A stretch of 64,000 nucleotides of DNA from JALHMI01 sp964598535 (GCA_964598535.1 CAZRCI010000001.1:1-64000), one strand, 5' to 3'; positions 27,393-36,905 are shown, counted from the stretch's first letter. Numbers and translations are program-made. The notes: generated from the sequence alone by a model not told the origin.

Positions 27393-27557
27393 GATTGAGA
27401 CGATCCCAGCAAACCAACGCCATACACGGTTAAACCACAGCGTCGGCAAGGGAAAATTTCCGGCGGGCGAACCTCGCCAGACCGCGGCCCGTCAGGTTCC
27501 ACTGCCCGGCCTCCATTATCAATTCCAACAGGCGGATACACCGAGGAGTTTCGTTCC

Positions 27558-28754
27558 ATGGCAATGCGTATTTCCCGAATCGTCGAGGCGCTCGAACCTT
27601 CGGCCACGATGGCGATGGCCGCCAAGGCCAAGCAGCTCAAGGCGAGTGGGAAAACCGTCTACGACTTCAGCCTGGGCGAACCCGACTTCAACACGCCCCG
27701 GCACATCTGCCAGGCCGCCATCGACGCCATGCAGGCCGGCCACACCCATTACACCGCCGCCAACGGCATCCTCGAGCTTCGCGAAGCCATCGCCCGGCAG
27801 TTCAAAGAAACGCACAGACTGACATACTCCGCCGGCGATGTCGTCGTCTCCAACGGCGCCAAGCATTCGCTGCACAACGTCTTCACCACGCTCTGCAATC
27901 CGGGCGACGAGGTGATCATTCCCGCGCCCTACTGGGTCAGCTATGCCGAATTGGTGAAGCTCACCGGCGCCGTTCCGGTAATCGTCGCAACCGAACAAGC
28001 CAACGACTTCAAGCTCACGCCCGAGCAATTCCAAAAGGCCATCACCCCCAAGACCACGATGCTGTTGGTCTGCTCGCCCAGCAATCCGACCGGCAGCATG
28101 TACTCGCCCGAGGATCTGGCCGCGCTGGCCGACATCGTGCTCGAGCGCAACCTGACCGTCGTCTCGGATGAAATCTACGAGCGGCTGGTGTACGGCGGCA
28201 ACAAGTTTGCCACCTTCGCGGGCGTACGCCCCGGCATGCAAGAGCGCACCGTCATCGTCAACGGCGCGAGCAAGGCCTATGCCATGACCGGCTGGCGCAT
28301 CGGTTGGACGCTTTCGCCCTCGAACGTCGCCAAGGCGATGAGCGACTTGCAAAGCCAGGAAACCAGCAACCCCTCGAGCGTCAGCCAGTACGCCGCGCTG
28401 GCCGCCGTTAGCGGTCCACAGCAGTGCGTCGACGAGATGCTCACCGAATTTGCCAAGCGCCGCGAGTTCGTCCGCGAACGAATCGCGAGCATCCCGGGCC
28501 TGAGCTGCCCCGAGATGGGCGGCGCGTTCTACGCTTTTATCAATATTACGAAGCACCTGGGCCGCGAGTATGGCGGCGTTCGCGTCGACAATTCGGCCCA
28601 GTGGTGCCTGACGCTGCTCGAGCAGCAGAACGTGGCCACCGTGATGGGCTCGGCCTTCGGTGCCGAAGGCTACGCGCGCATCTCCTTTGCCACGAGCATG
28701 GATATCCTCAAGGCCGGCTTCGACCGCATCGAGGCATTCCTCGCCGGCAAGTAA
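27558..28754 (+). CDS. aspC: Pyridoxal-phosphate aminotransferase class I (aspartate aminotransferase type)
   Basis: Transfers the amino group between aspartate (or a similar amino acid) and 2-oxoglutarate. The 398 residues show the substrate-binding N-terminal segment YDFSLGEPDFNTPRHICQA, then TAANGILELREAIARQF, PAPYWVSYAELVKL, CSPSNPTGSMYS, SDEIYERLVYGG and the PLP-lysine segment NGASKAYAMTGWRIGW. The C-terminal FGAEGYARISFATS contributes the carboxylate-binding Arg. It belongs to the prokaryotic 1-gamma-type aspartate aminotransferases; relaxed specificity (for instance prephenate) is possible. The ATG at 27558 has GAGGAG 9 bp upstream. Confidence 0.9.
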   Translation: MAMRISRIVEALEPSATMAMAAKAKQLKASGKTVYDFSLGEPDFNTPRHICQAAIDAMQAGHTHYTAANGILELREAIARQFKETHRLTYSAGDVVVSNGAKHSLHNVFTTLCNPGDEVIIPAPYWVSYAELVKLTGAVPVIVATEQANDFKLTPEQFQKAITPKTTMLLVCSPSNPTGSMYSPEDLAALADIVLERNLTVVSDEIYERLVYGGNKFATFAGVRPGMQERTVIVNGASKAYAMTGWRIGWTLSPSNVAKAMSDLQSQETSNPSSVSQYAALAAVSGPQQCVDEMLTEFAKRREFVRERIASIPGLSCPEMGGAFYAFINITKHLGREYGGVRVDNSAQWCLTLLEQQNVATVMGSAFGAEGYARISFATSMDILKAGFDRIEAFLAGK

Positions 28755-28881
28755 GCCCGAGGATCGGCGGGAGAGCGGGCGAGTTTGCGAACCGCTGTTG
28801 CGGTTGCGCTAACGAGCAATGTACAATTCCCTCCCTCGTTTTAGGGGGCGCGTACTTTTATCTCGCGGCAAGGGACAAGCC

Positions 28882-29301
28882 ATGCAGGAATTCAATCCGT
28901 ACCAGGCGCCAGCGACCGAAACCGCGGTGATCGGCATCAACGACGGCAGCCGCGAGTCCTTGCGCAAGGTTGCCACCTACCAGCGTGGTTTGCTGGCCTG
29001 CATCGGGCTGCAAATCGTGTTCGCGATCGCGAACGTGGTACTCGGTGATTCGCTTCCGCCGTTGCTAACGTTGATCGCCAGCCTGGCACTCATCGCCGTC
29101 GGCTTGGCCGGCACGGTGTTCATCTTCCTGCTGGCGCAGAACGTCTATAGCACGGGCATCGCGATTCTGCTCACGATCCTGGGCCTGATTCCCTGCATCG
29201 GGCTTGTGATCCTGGTGATCGTCAATGCGAAGGCCACGCGCATCCTTCGCCAGAATGGCCTGAAGGTCGGCTTCCTGGGCGCGGATCCGTCCACGATCTG
29301 A
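28882..29301 (+). CDS. Small membrane protein with N-terminal NPYQAP motif
   Basis: A 139-residue protein starting MQEFNPYQAPATETAVIG. The short NPYxxP motif at the extreme N-terminus recurs, as I recall, in many planctomycete membrane proteins. Four hydrophobic segments follow (LLACIGLQIVFAIANVVLG, then PPLLTLIASLALIAVGLAG, VFIFLLAQNVY and AILLTILGLIPCIGLVILV), ending in a basic tail (NAKATRILRQNGLKVG). The ATG at 28882 has AAGGGA upstream, and a possible -10 (TACAAT) lies at 28821. An upstream ATG at 28819 would lack both. The function is unknown. Confidence 0.75.
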   Translation: MQEFNPYQAPATETAVIGINDGSRESLRKVATYQRGLLACIGLQIVFAIANVVLGDSLPPLLTLIASLALIAVGLAGTVFIFLLAQNVYSTGIAILLTILGLIPCIGLVILVIVNAKATRILRQNGLKVGFLGADPSTI

Positions 29302-29562
29302 TCGGCGGCCCCCAGGGGCCCCCCACGGCAGCGATTTTCGGCAACCACATTCCGCGACCGCGCAATCGCCAGGCCGCTCGATCTCGCGCTGGCAACTCGG
29401 GCCGCTTCTGGTAGCCTGAGCGCGCGTATCTTTGCGAGTTTTAGGCAACCGCCGAGTTCGCAACGTACAATAATAGGTGGGCGGCACACGCGCGCGGATT
29501 GTAAGAATTGTAACGCCGCGCACGATGATTCGAGTCGCCCCACAGCCGGAGGCTGCCTGACC

Positions 29563-31062
29563 GTGAAGATCTTGATGGTAACCAGCGAAGCGGTTCCTTT
29601 CGCCAAAACCGGCGGATTGGCTGACGTCTGCGGCGCGCTTCCCGCCGAGCTCGAGCAACTCGGCCACGAGCTCGCGCTCATCACGCCCGCCTATCGTCAG
29701 GCCAAGTCGGCCGGCCTGCCGCTCGAACCTACCGGCGTGCGCTTCGATATCCCCATCGGCAGCAAGATCGTCGGCGGCACGTTCCTCAAGGGCACGCTTC
29801 CCGGCTCGAACGTCCCGGTCTTCCTCGTCGAAAACGACGACTACTTCAACCGCGGTGGCCTGTACCAGGATCCCACCTCGGGCGAAGACTACCGCGACAA
29901 CTGCGAGCGGTTCGTGTTCTTCTGCCGGGCCGTGATGGAAGCCATCCGCCTGCTCGACCTCCGTGTCGACGTGCTCCACGCCAACGACTGGCAGTCGGGG
30001 CTCGTGCCCGCGTACCTCAAGCTCGAATACTCGGCCGTCCCCGGATACGAACAAATTGGCAGCCTGTTCACGATCCACAACATGGCCTACCAGGGCGTCT
30101 TCTGGCACTGGGACATGCTGCTCACGGGCCTCGACTGGAAATACTTCAACTGGCAACAGATGGAGTTCTTCGGCAACCTCAACCTGCTCAAGACCGGGCT
30201 GATCTTCTCCGATCAACTGAACACGGTCAGCCCACGCTATGCCGAGGAGATCCAATCCGCGCCGCTCGGTTGCGGGCTCGAAGGCGTGTTGCAAAGCCGC
30301 CGCGACGTGCTCAGCGGCATCGTCAACGGCGTCGACTACCGCGAGTGGGATCCGGCCACGGACAAGCATCTGCCGGCCCCTTACACGCCCGACACCGTCG
30401 ATACGGGCAAAGCCCTCTGCAAAGCCGCCTTGCAACGCGAACTCGGCCTGCCCGAGGCGCCGGGCGTGCCGCTCATCGCGTTCATCGGCCGCCTGGCCAC
30501 GCAAAAGGGCATCGACCTCTTGGCCGCCACGATTCGCGACCGCGTGCAAACCACCGACGCCCAATGGGCCATCCTCGGAACCGGTGAACCGGAATATCAA
30601 GACCAGCTCGCGCATCTGGCCGGCCGCTTCCCGCAGCGCGTCGCCGTCAGGCTCGAGTTCTCCAACGCGTTGGCGCATCGGATCGAAGCCGGCGCTGATA
30701 TCTTCGTCATGCCCAGCCGTTACGAGCCCTGTGGACTGAACCAACTCTACAGCCTCAAATACGGCACGGTTCCCATCGTGCGTGCCACGGGCGGATTGGT
30801 CGACACGATTGTCGACGCCTCGGACGCCGCGATTGCCGACGGCCGGGCCACCGGCTTCCGCTTCAGCGAGTACAGCGAACTCGCGCTCAACGAAGCGCTG
30901 CAACGCGCGCTCACGGCCTACGCGCAGCCGGACATCTGGAAACGGATCGTTCGCGCGGGCATGACCCAGGACTGGTCCTGGGCCGCCAGCGCACGGCAGT
31001 ATGGCGAGCTCTATCGCGAAACGGCGGGCCGGGTTCGCCGCGGATTGGCCAACGCGCGCTAG
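29563..31062 (+). CDS. glgA: Glycogen synthase (ADP-glucose type, GT5)
   Basis: Elongates alpha-1,4-glucan chains from ADP-glucose. The 499 residues start from a GTG at 29563 with GGAGG 10 bp upstream. The GT5 N-terminal motif is SEAVPFAKTGGLADVCGALP (KTGGL contacts ADP-glucose); further landmarks are VDVLHANDWQSGLVPAYLK, FTIHNMAYQGVF, GIVNGVDYREWDP, FIGRLATQKGIDLLA and the C-terminal MPSRYEPCGLNQLYSLKYGT with VRATGGLVDTI. It heads a glgA, GalT-like, GH57 series on the plus strand, a compact storage-glucan set. A hairpin related to the dispersed repeat begins at the last base of the stop codon. Confidence 0.96.
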   Translation: MKILMVTSEAVPFAKTGGLADVCGALPAELEQLGHELALITPAYRQAKSAGLPLEPTGVRFDIPIGSKIVGGTFLKGTLPGSNVPVFLVENDDYFNRGGLYQDPTSGEDYRDNCERFVFFCRAVMEAIRLLDLRVDVLHANDWQSGLVPAYLKLEYSAVPGYEQIGSLFTIHNMAYQGVFWHWDMLLTGLDWKYFNWQQMEFFGNLNLLKTGLIFSDQLNTVSPRYAEEIQSAPLGCGLEGVLQSRRDVLSGIVNGVDYREWDPATDKHLPAPYTPDTVDTGKALCKAALQRELGLPEAPGVPLIAFIGRLATQKGIDLLAATIRDRVQTTDAQWAILGTGEPEYQDQLAHLAGRFPQRVAVRLEFSNALAHRIEAGADIFVMPSRYEPCGLNQLYSLKYGTVPIVRATGGLVDTIVDASDAAIADGRATGFRFSEYSELALNEALQRALTAYAQPDIWKRIVRAGMTQDWSWAASARQYGELYRETAGRVRRGLANAR

Positions 31063-31092
31063 TTGAAATAAGCCATCGTGGCCTATTTCCAC
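31062..31092. repeat. Single hairpin relic of the dispersed repeat after glgA
   Basis: GTTGAAATAAGCC (31062-31074) and GGCCTATTTCCAC (31080-31092) form an imperfect stem around ATCGT, matching the terminal hairpin of the multi-hairpin repeat (GTTGAAAAAxGCC...GGCATTTTTCAAC). It begins at the last base of the glgA stop codon. Confidence 0.6.
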
Positions 31093-31133
31093 CGGTCGTA
31101 CGTGCCGCCGTGCCGTTACGCCTCGAGGCACGC

Positions 31134-31139
31134 TACAAT
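31134..31139 (+). promoter_or_regulatory. Possible -10 box immediately before the GalT-like gene
   Basis: TACAAT ends 8 bp before the ATG at 31148, so a transcript would have almost no leader. No clear -35 hexamer is visible. This suggests that the GalT-like and GH57 genes can be transcribed separately from glgA. Confidence 0.4.
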
Positions 31140-31147
31140 TCCGCTCT

Positions 31148-32167
31148 ATGCCCGAACTACGCAAAGATCCGATCGTGGACCGTTGGGTCATCATCGCCAA
31201 GAACCGCGCGGAGCGGCCGCTCGAACTCACCGAAGGCACGCCGTCGCGCTCGGTTTCCGCGTGTCCCTTTTGCGAGGGGAACGAGCGTGCGACAACCGCG
31301 GAAGTATTCGCCCTGCGTTCGGCCGGCACACGGCCCGACCACCCCGGGTGGCAAGTGCGCGTCGTGAATAACAAGTACCCCGCGCTGTTCGATCACGCCG
31401 ATGCGCCGCCGCCCAGCACGGAACCGTTCGTCTCTCATCCCGCGTTTGGCGTTCACGAGGTGGTGATCGAAAGCCCCCGTCACCTGCTGGGCACAAGTGA
31501 CCTCTCGATCGACGAATTGGCGCAGGTGTTGCTTGTCTATCGCGAGCGTCTGGCCACGCTCCGCGCGCAACGGCGGTACGTGCAGCCGCTGGTGTTCAAG
31601 AACGTCGGCGCCGCGGCCGGCGCATCGATCGAGCATATCCATAGCCAGCTCATGGCGCTGCCCCTGGTGCCGCGCGAGCTCGCGGCCGAACTGTCCAGTG
31701 CCGAGCGGCATTACCGCGATCGAAAGCGATGCATCTTCTGCGCCCTGCTGGCGGAAGAACTGTCGGGCGGTCAACGGCTGGTCACGACCTCGGCCGACCG
31801 CCTCGGCCGGGCCTTTGTCGCCCTCAGCGCTTACGCCCCGCGATGCCCGTTTGAAACCTGGATCCTGCCCGCCGAGCACCAGAGCGACTTCGAGTTGCTA
31901 TCACCGTCCGCGGCGCGCGAACTAGCACGGGTTATGCGGGTCGTAGTGGCCAAAATCGAGGCTGCTCTGGACCGCCCGGCGTACAACTATATCATTCACA
32001 CGTCTCCGTTTGACACTTACGCAAACGACCACTATCACTGGCATATAGAGATCATTCCGCGCGTCACGAAGACGGCGGGCTTTGAATGGGGGACGGGCTT
32101 GGCGATAAATCCCGTACCTCCCGAAGAGGCGGCTGCCATCATGCGTGCTCTTCACTTGGCCGGGTAA
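31148..32167 (+). CDS. GalT-family nucleotidyltransferase, possibly ADP-glucose phosphorylase
   Basis: A 339-residue member of the HIT/GalT superfamily. It starts MPELRKDPIVDRWVIIAKNR and has two Cys pairs that could bind zinc (CPFCEG and CIFCALL). The catalytic segment is ASIEHIHSQLMALPLVPREL, an HxHxQ motif with Ile where GalT usually has Pro; the second His would form the nucleotidyl-His intermediate. The C-terminal half (PFETWILPAEHQSDF, YNYIIHTSPFD, GFEWGTGLAINPVPPEEAA) resembles, from memory, the plant ADP-glucose phosphorylase At5g18200 as much as galactose-1-phosphate uridylyltransferase. The position between glgA and a GH57 gene supports a role in ADP-glucose or glycogen turnover. 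Galactose metabolism remains the alternative. Confidence 0.82.
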   Translation: MPELRKDPIVDRWVIIAKNRAERPLELTEGTPSRSVSACPFCEGNERATTAEVFALRSAGTRPDHPGWQVRVVNNKYPALFDHADAPPPSTEPFVSHPAFGVHEVVIESPRHLLGTSDLSIDELAQVLLVYRERLATLRAQRRYVQPLVFKNVGAAAGASIEHIHSQLMALPLVPRELAAELSSAERHYRDRKRCIFCALLAEELSGGQRLVTTSADRLGRAFVALSAYAPRCPFETWILPAEHQSDFELLSPSAARELARVMRVVVAKIEAALDRPAYNYIIHTSPFDTYANDHYHWHIEIIPRVTKTAGFEWGTGLAINPVPPEEAAAIMRALHLAG

Positions 32168-32288
32168 GCGGCGCAAGGAAATCGGCGCAGGACGACTGGA
32201 TAAATCAGGCTCCCCTTGCCGAAGAAATCCTTACTCACCCGGACCACCCCCCGCAAACCTTCGCTAAGCGCCCAACTCCGAGCCCGCC

Positions 32289-34481
32289 ATGCAGAACACT
32301 GTCCGCCTCATCTTTGTTTGTCACGACCACCAGCCAGTCGGTAACTTCGACCACGTCTTTGAACAAGCCTATCAGGACAGCTACAAGCCGTTCCTCGACG
32401 TGTTCGAATCCTACGAGACGCTCAAGATCGGCCTCCATACCAGCGGACCGCTCATGGAGTGGCTCGACGTGCATCATCCCGAGTATCTCGATCGTGTGGG
32501 GGCCCTGGTCGCGGCCGGACGCATCGAAATCATCGGCGGACCGTTCTACGAACCGATCCTGTCCATGATTCCCCGGCACGACCGCATCGGGCAGATCCAA
32601 TCGTACACCCGTTGGCTCGAACGCCGGCTCGGCACCACCGTTCGCGGCGCATGGATTCCCGAACGCGTGTGGGAACAGAGCATGACCAGCGACCTGGTCG
32701 ATGCCGGCATTCGCTACACGATGCTCGACGACTTTCACTTCAAGAACGCCGGGCTCTCGGAAGATCAACTGCACGGCTATTACCTGACCGAGGACGACGG
32801 CAAGCTGCTGGCCGTGTTCCCCGACAGCGAGCCGCTCCGCTACATGATTCCGTTCCAAACGCCGCATCAGTCGATCGACTACTTGCGGCATGTCGCGGCG
32901 CATCATCCGGGCGCGGTCGTGGTCTTTGGCGATGATGGCGAGAAGTTCGGTGCCTGGCCCGAAACCAAGAAACACTGCTACGATGATGGCTGGCTGCGCA
33001 ACTTCTTCAATCTGCTCGTCGAAAACGGCGAGTGGATCCACTCGGTCACGCCGTCCGAGGTGCTCGACGCCACGGCTCCGCTCGGCCGCGTCTATCTGCC
33101 CGAGGGCAGCTATCGCGAAATGACCGAATGGGTGCTGCCGGCCGAGCAGCTCGCTCAATACGTGCAGGTGCGCCGCGAGCTCGAGCACGACGAGCGCTGG
33201 CCCCGCATCGCCCGCTTTGTGCGGGGCGGCTTCTGGCGCAACTTTCGGGTTAAATATCCCGAAGCCAACGAGATGTACACCCGCATGATGATGGTCAGCC
33301 GCAAGCTGCAAGCCGCGCTCGAAGCCGGCGCACCGCGCGACCTCGTCGAGCGGGCTCGCACCGCGCTCTATCGCGGGCAGTGCAACTGTGCCTACTGGCA
33401 CGGCGCGTTCGGCGGCGTCTATCTGCCGCATCTGCGCAATGCCATCTTCCACCAACTCATCGAAGCCGACACGCTGCTCGACAAGGCCCTCGGCCGGCCG
33501 GAACAATGGGTCGAGCTGACGAGCGAAGATTACACGTTCGACGGCTGGAAAGAAGTCCAACTCGCGAGCGATCACCTCATCGCGCTGCTGGCGCCAGGGC
33601 AGGGCGGCATGCTGTACGAACTCGACGTGCGGCCCATCGCCCACAACCTGCTCGCCACGCTCACTCGCAAGCCCGAAGCTTATCACAGCAAGGTGCTCGC
33701 CGGCACCGACGACCGCAACGACGTGGCGGGCGTCATGGACCGCGTGATCTTTAAGCAAGAGAATCTCGATCAGCGAATCCAGTACGACCGGCATCCGCGC
33801 AAAAGCCTGATCGACCACTTCTACGATCCGTCGGTCAGCCTGGACGCGGTCGCTCGCGGCCAGGCCGACGAATGGGGCGACTTCCATCTCCGCCCCTACG
33901 AGGCGCGCCTCCGCCGCAACCCGCGCCGCATGCAGGTCCAGCTTACCTGCCAGGGCATGGCCGGCGATCTGCCGCTCAAAATCACCAAGAGCATCACGCT
34001 CGCGGCCGGTAGCAGCACGCTCGAGATCGCCTACATGATCGAGGGCTTGCCCGAGGGACGCACGCTGCACTTTAGCCCCGAGTTCAACTTCGCGGGCTTG
34101 CCCGCCGGCGCCGACGACCGTTACTTCTACGGTCACGACCGGCACCGTTTCGGCCAGCTTGGCTCGCGGCTCGATCTGCACGAGGCCGGCGAGTTGGGAC
34201 TGGTCGACGAATGGCTGGGCGTGGACGTGAACCTCGCCTTCTCGCGGCCCACGAGCATCTGGACCTATCCGGTCGAAAGCGTCAGCCAGAGCGAAGGCGG
34301 TTTCGAGCTCGTGCATCAGTCCGTCGCCGTGCAGCCGCACTGGTGGGTACAGGGCGACGAGCAGGGCCGCTGGACCGTGTCCTTGCACCTGCGAATCGAC
34401 ACCCAAATGGCCGAGAGCCGCCGCGAGCACCGGCCGCACTTCAACATCGAAGCGCCCCTGACTCACTCCGTTCAAGTCTGA
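32289..34481 (+). CDS. GH57 family alpha-amylase/4-alpha-glucanotransferase
   Basis: A 730-residue cytoplasmic glycoside hydrolase of family 57 acting on alpha-glucans. It has no signal peptide. GH57 conserved regions are visible: the N-terminal HDHQPVGNFDHVFEQAY, GPFYEPILSMIP, RGAWIPERVWEQSM (catalytic nucleophile Glu) and VVVFGDDGEKFGAWPET (acid/base Asp). The C-terminal half is a beta-rich domain of unknown detail (HFSPEFNFAGLPAGADDRYF), as in Thermococcus 4-alpha-glucanotransferase, which is the closest functional guess. Remodelling of glycogen made by the nearby glgA fits. It starts at the ATG at 32289, 121 bp after the GalT-like stop. Confidence 0.92.
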   Translation: MQNTVRLIFVCHDHQPVGNFDHVFEQAYQDSYKPFLDVFESYETLKIGLHTSGPLMEWLDVHHPEYLDRVGALVAAGRIEIIGGPFYEPILSMIPRHDRIGQIQSYTRWLERRLGTTVRGAWIPERVWEQSMTSDLVDAGIRYTMLDDFHFKNAGLSEDQLHGYYLTEDDGKLLAVFPDSEPLRYMIPFQTPHQSIDYLRHVAAHHPGAVVVFGDDGEKFGAWPETKKHCYDDGWLRNFFNLLVENGEWIHSVTPSEVLDATAPLGRVYLPEGSYREMTEWVLPAEQLAQYVQVRRELEHDERWPRIARFVRGGFWRNFRVKYPEANEMYTRMMMVSRKLQAALEAGAPRDLVERARTALYRGQCNCAYWHGAFGGVYLPHLRNAIFHQLIEADTLLDKALGRPEQWVELTSEDYTFDGWKEVQLASDHLIALLAPGQGGMLYELDVRPIAHNLLATLTRKPEAYHSKVLAGTDDRNDVAGVMDRVIFKQENLDQRIQYDRHPRKSLIDHFYDPSVSLDAVARGQADEWGDFHLRPYEARLRRNPRRMQVQLTCQGMAGDLPLKITKSITLAAGSSTLEIAYMIEGLPEGRTLHFSPEFNFAGLPAGADDRYFYGHDRHRFGQLGSRLDLHEAGELGLVDEWLGVDVNLAFSRPTSIWTYPVESVSQSEGGFELVHQSVAVQPHWWVQGDEQGRWTVSLHLRIDTQMAESRREHRPHFNIEAPLTHSVQV

Positions 34482-34563
34482 AACGCCCGGTGTAAGGTCG
34501 CCCGACCAACCTCCGAGTCGTCTCCTTCGCTAGCCGGCACGCCGTTGACCCACAGCCCGTGCC

Positions 34564-34617
34564 AACGACACAAGCGGGGATGCAGCCCACCAAGCGGCGG
34601 CATCCCCGCTTGTCGTT
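34564..34617. terminator. Long-stem hairpin terminating the glycogen cluster
   Basis: AAGCGGGGATGC and GCATCCCCGCTT, extended by AACGACA/TGTCGTT with a small mismatch, form a stem of about 17 bp with a loop of roughly 16 nt. It lies between the GH57 stop (34481) and the convergent MFS gene stop (34706) and would work on either strand. The T-run is weak (TTATA). Confidence 0.7.
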
Positions 34618-34705
34618 ATAGAGTGAGAGCGATGGACATTCTGAGCCCGCGCTGCAATCGCGGGCGGCGCCGACAACTCGTCGAGACGCCGCGTCTGGCA
34701 CCTGG

Positions 34706-36016
34706 TCACCCGGCATGCTCGGTGGCAGCTCGCTCGGCCGGCGGCTCCTCGCCACGACCGTCCAAGCGACCGTAGCGTCGCAGTTCCGGAATGCTCACGG
34801 CCGCGGCCAGCACCACGCCCAGCGTGGCCACGCCGCCAAACACCACGGCAAACACGGCGCTCGTCAGCCGCGCCAGCGTACCGCTCTCGAATTGCCCCAG
34901 CTCGTTCGAGGCGCTGATAAACATCCCGCTGATCGCCGATACGCGCCCGCGCATCCGGTCGGGCGTCAGAATCTGCACAAGCGTATGCCGGATGATCACG
35001 CTCACGCAGTCGAAGGCTCCCATCGCCAGCAGGGCCACGAACGACAGCGGAAACCACCGCGAGAGGCCGAACGTGGCCGTCGCCACGCCGAACCCGGCCA
35101 CCGACCACAGCAGCGAGCGGCCGGCCTTGGCCAGCGGCGGCCGGTGCATCATGACCAGCGACATCGCCAGCGCGCCCATCGACTCGGCCGACGCCAGCCA
35201 GCCATAGCCCACCGGCCCCACGTGCAAAATATCCTGCGCGAAGATCGGTAGCAGGGACTTGGCTTCGCTCAGCAGCACGGCGAACATATCGAGCGCCATC
35301 GCCCCCAGCACCACCTTGTTCCGCCACACGAATGTAAACCCTTCGCCCACGCCCCGGGCGGTAATCGGCTCGGGCGTATAGGCCGAGGGCCGCATCTCGA
35401 TCCGCGCCAGCAGCAGCACGAACACCAGGCAAGCCGCCGATTGGAACAAGTAGGCGACGTACTCGACGCGAAACATCGCCAGCGACAATCCGCCCAGCGC
35501 CGGCCCCACCGCGGCGGAAAGCTGAAAGCCTCCCAGGTTCCACGTCACGGCGTTGGCAAACACGCTCCGCGGCACAAGCTGCGGCAAGAGCGCGCTCTTG
35601 GCCGGCTGCTGAAAGGCCCGGGCCGTGCCGATCAGCAGCAAAAAGCCATACAGCCAGGCGATGTGCCAGGCGTAGTAGCTGGCCGCCGCCAGTCCCAGCG
35701 AAGCGAGCAGATTCAATCCAACCGCAACGCTCAACACGCGGCGGCGGTCGTACCGGTCGGCCACGTGCCCGCCCACCAGTGCGAGCGATAGCACCGGAAT
35801 CACCAGGGTCAACCCGACCAGGCCGATGCTGAACGGATCTTGCGTCCGCCGATACACCTCCCACACGACGGTCACCGACTGCATCTGCATGCCCAGAATC
35901 GACAGCAGATTTCCCACCCAGTAGCGACGGTAGTTGGGCAGACGAATGGCGGCGTAGGCGTCGTGTGCCGCCGGATCCAAGGAGGGTTGTTCGTCTGCGT
36001 CAGCCGAGGTATTCAC
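34706..36016 (-). CDS. MFS transporter (MFS_3/EntS-like)
   Basis: A 436-residue, 12-segment major facilitator. The N-terminal LPNYRRYWVGNLLSILGMQM and VVWEVYRRTQDPFSIGLVGL, with GGHVADRYDRRRVLSVAVGL as the loop 2-3 signature, match the MFS_3 group that includes EntS and other efflux proteins. The central loop carries an acidic patch and the C-terminus a short charged tail (GRGEEPPAERAATE). The substrate is unknown. It lies 118 bp downstream of the ABC ATPase gene in the same orientation and could be co-transcribed. The start at 36016 gives MNTSADADEQPSLDPAAHD before the first helix. Confidence 0.9.
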   Translation of the reverse strand: MNTSADADEQPSLDPAAHDAYAAIRLPNYRRYWVGNLLSILGMQMQSVTVVWEVYRRTQDPFSIGLVGLTLVIPVLSLALVGGHVADRYDRRRVLSVAVGLNLLASLGLAAASYYAWHIAWLYGFLLLIGTARAFQQPAKSALLPQLVPRSVFANAVTWNLGGFQLSAAVGPALGGLSLAMFRVEYVAYLFQSAACLVFVLLLARIEMRPSAYTPEPITARGVGEGFTFVWRNKVVLGAMALDMFAVLLSEAKSLLPIFAQDILHVGPVGYGWLASAESMGALAMSLVMMHRPPLAKAGRSLLWSVAGFGVATATFGLSRWFPLSFVALLAMGAFDCVSVIIRHTLVQILTPDRMRGRVSAISGMFISASNELGQFESGTLARLTSAVFAVVFGGVATLGVVLAAAVSIPELRRYGRLDGRGEEPPAERAATEHAG

Positions 36017-36134
36017 GTCAGCATTATCGCAGCCGGCAGACTGAAGTTAAGGGGCCTTGCAAAAAGCGAATAAGCCTCCCGTCGCAAAGCCAAACGACCG
36101 GACATCGCGAGCCGTTCCCGCCACGTGCCGCCGC

Positions 36135-36905
36135 TCACTTCTGATGGGCTTCTTCCAAAAACCGCCGCGTCGTTTCGTGCCGCGGCGCGTCGAACACCTG
36201 GTCGGGCGGACCGCTTTCCAGCACGCGCCCGCCGTCGAACACATGCAGCATGCTGGCCGTTCGCCGGGCCAGCCGCAGCGAGTGCGTCACCACGACCATC
36301 GTTTGCCCGGTGGCCGCCACCTCGGCGATCACGGCCTCGACTTCGGCCGCCATCCGTGGATCGAGCGCGCTGGTTGGCTCGTCGAACAACAGCACCTCGG
36401 GCTGCATCGCCAGCGCCCGAGCGATCGCCACCCGTTGCTGCTGACCGCCCGAGAGCATGTCCGGCAGATGGTTGAGCTTCTCGCCCAGCCCCACGCGTTT
36501 GAGCAGTTCGCGGGCGCGCTGCACGGCGGCCTCGCGCGGCATTCCGAGCACGTGGAGCGGGGCCTCGATCACGTTCTCGAGCGCCGTCCGATGCGGAAAC
36601 AAGTTGAACTGCTGAAAGACCATACCCACGCGGCGGCGCACGCGCAGCAACATACGCGAACGCTCGCGCGGCGGGATGCCAGGCCGCAAGGTTTCGCCGG
36701 CCACATCGACCTCGCCGTCCTGAAAGTCTTCGAGCCCGTTGAGGCACCGCAAGAACGTCGTCTTGCCGCCGCCCGAGGGGCCGACGATCCCACACACTTC
36801 GCCCGGGGCGATCGTAAGCGAAATCCCATCGAGCACGTTCTGATCCTGGTACCCTTTGACCAGCGAACGAACGGCCACCGCGCTGCCGGGTGCTTGCTCA
36901 ATCAT
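36135..36905 (-). CDS. Amino-acid ABC transporter ATP-binding protein
   Basis: The 256-residue ATPase of a polar amino-acid importer. Walker A is VGPSGGGKTTFLRCLNG, the Q-loop VGMVFQQFNLFPHRT, the signature LSGGQQQRVAIARALAM and Walker B VLLFDEPTSALDP, followed by the switch His in VVVTHSLRLARR. These match the GlnQ/HisP group. The ATG overlaps the stop of the upstream binding-protein/permease gene by the classic ATGA, showing translational coupling. Together the two genes make a complete importer: one fused membrane/binding protein plus this ATPase. Confidence 0.95.
   Translation of the reverse strand: MIEQAPGSAVAVRSLVKGYQDQNVLDGISLTIAPGEVCGIVGPSGGGKTTFLRCLNGLEDFQDGEVDVAGETLRPGIPPRERSRMLLRVRRRVGMVFQQFNLFPHRTALENVIEAPLHVLGMPREAAVQRARELLKRVGLGEKLNHLPDMLSGGQQQRVAIARALAMQPEVLLFDEPTSALDPRMAAEVEAVIAEVAATGQTMVVVTHSLRLARRTASMLHVFDGGRVLESGPPDQVFDAPRHETTRRFLEEAHQK

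Noticed and set aside
29065..31374. Minus-strand frame of 769 codons opposite glgA
   Set aside because: It overlaps glgA completely and extends into two neighbours; the composition is that of a GC-rich shadow, without start signal or motifs.
32235..34475. Minus-strand frame of 746 codons opposite the GH57 gene
   Set aside because: The plus strand has all GH57 motifs; the antisense frame has none and no ribosome-binding site.
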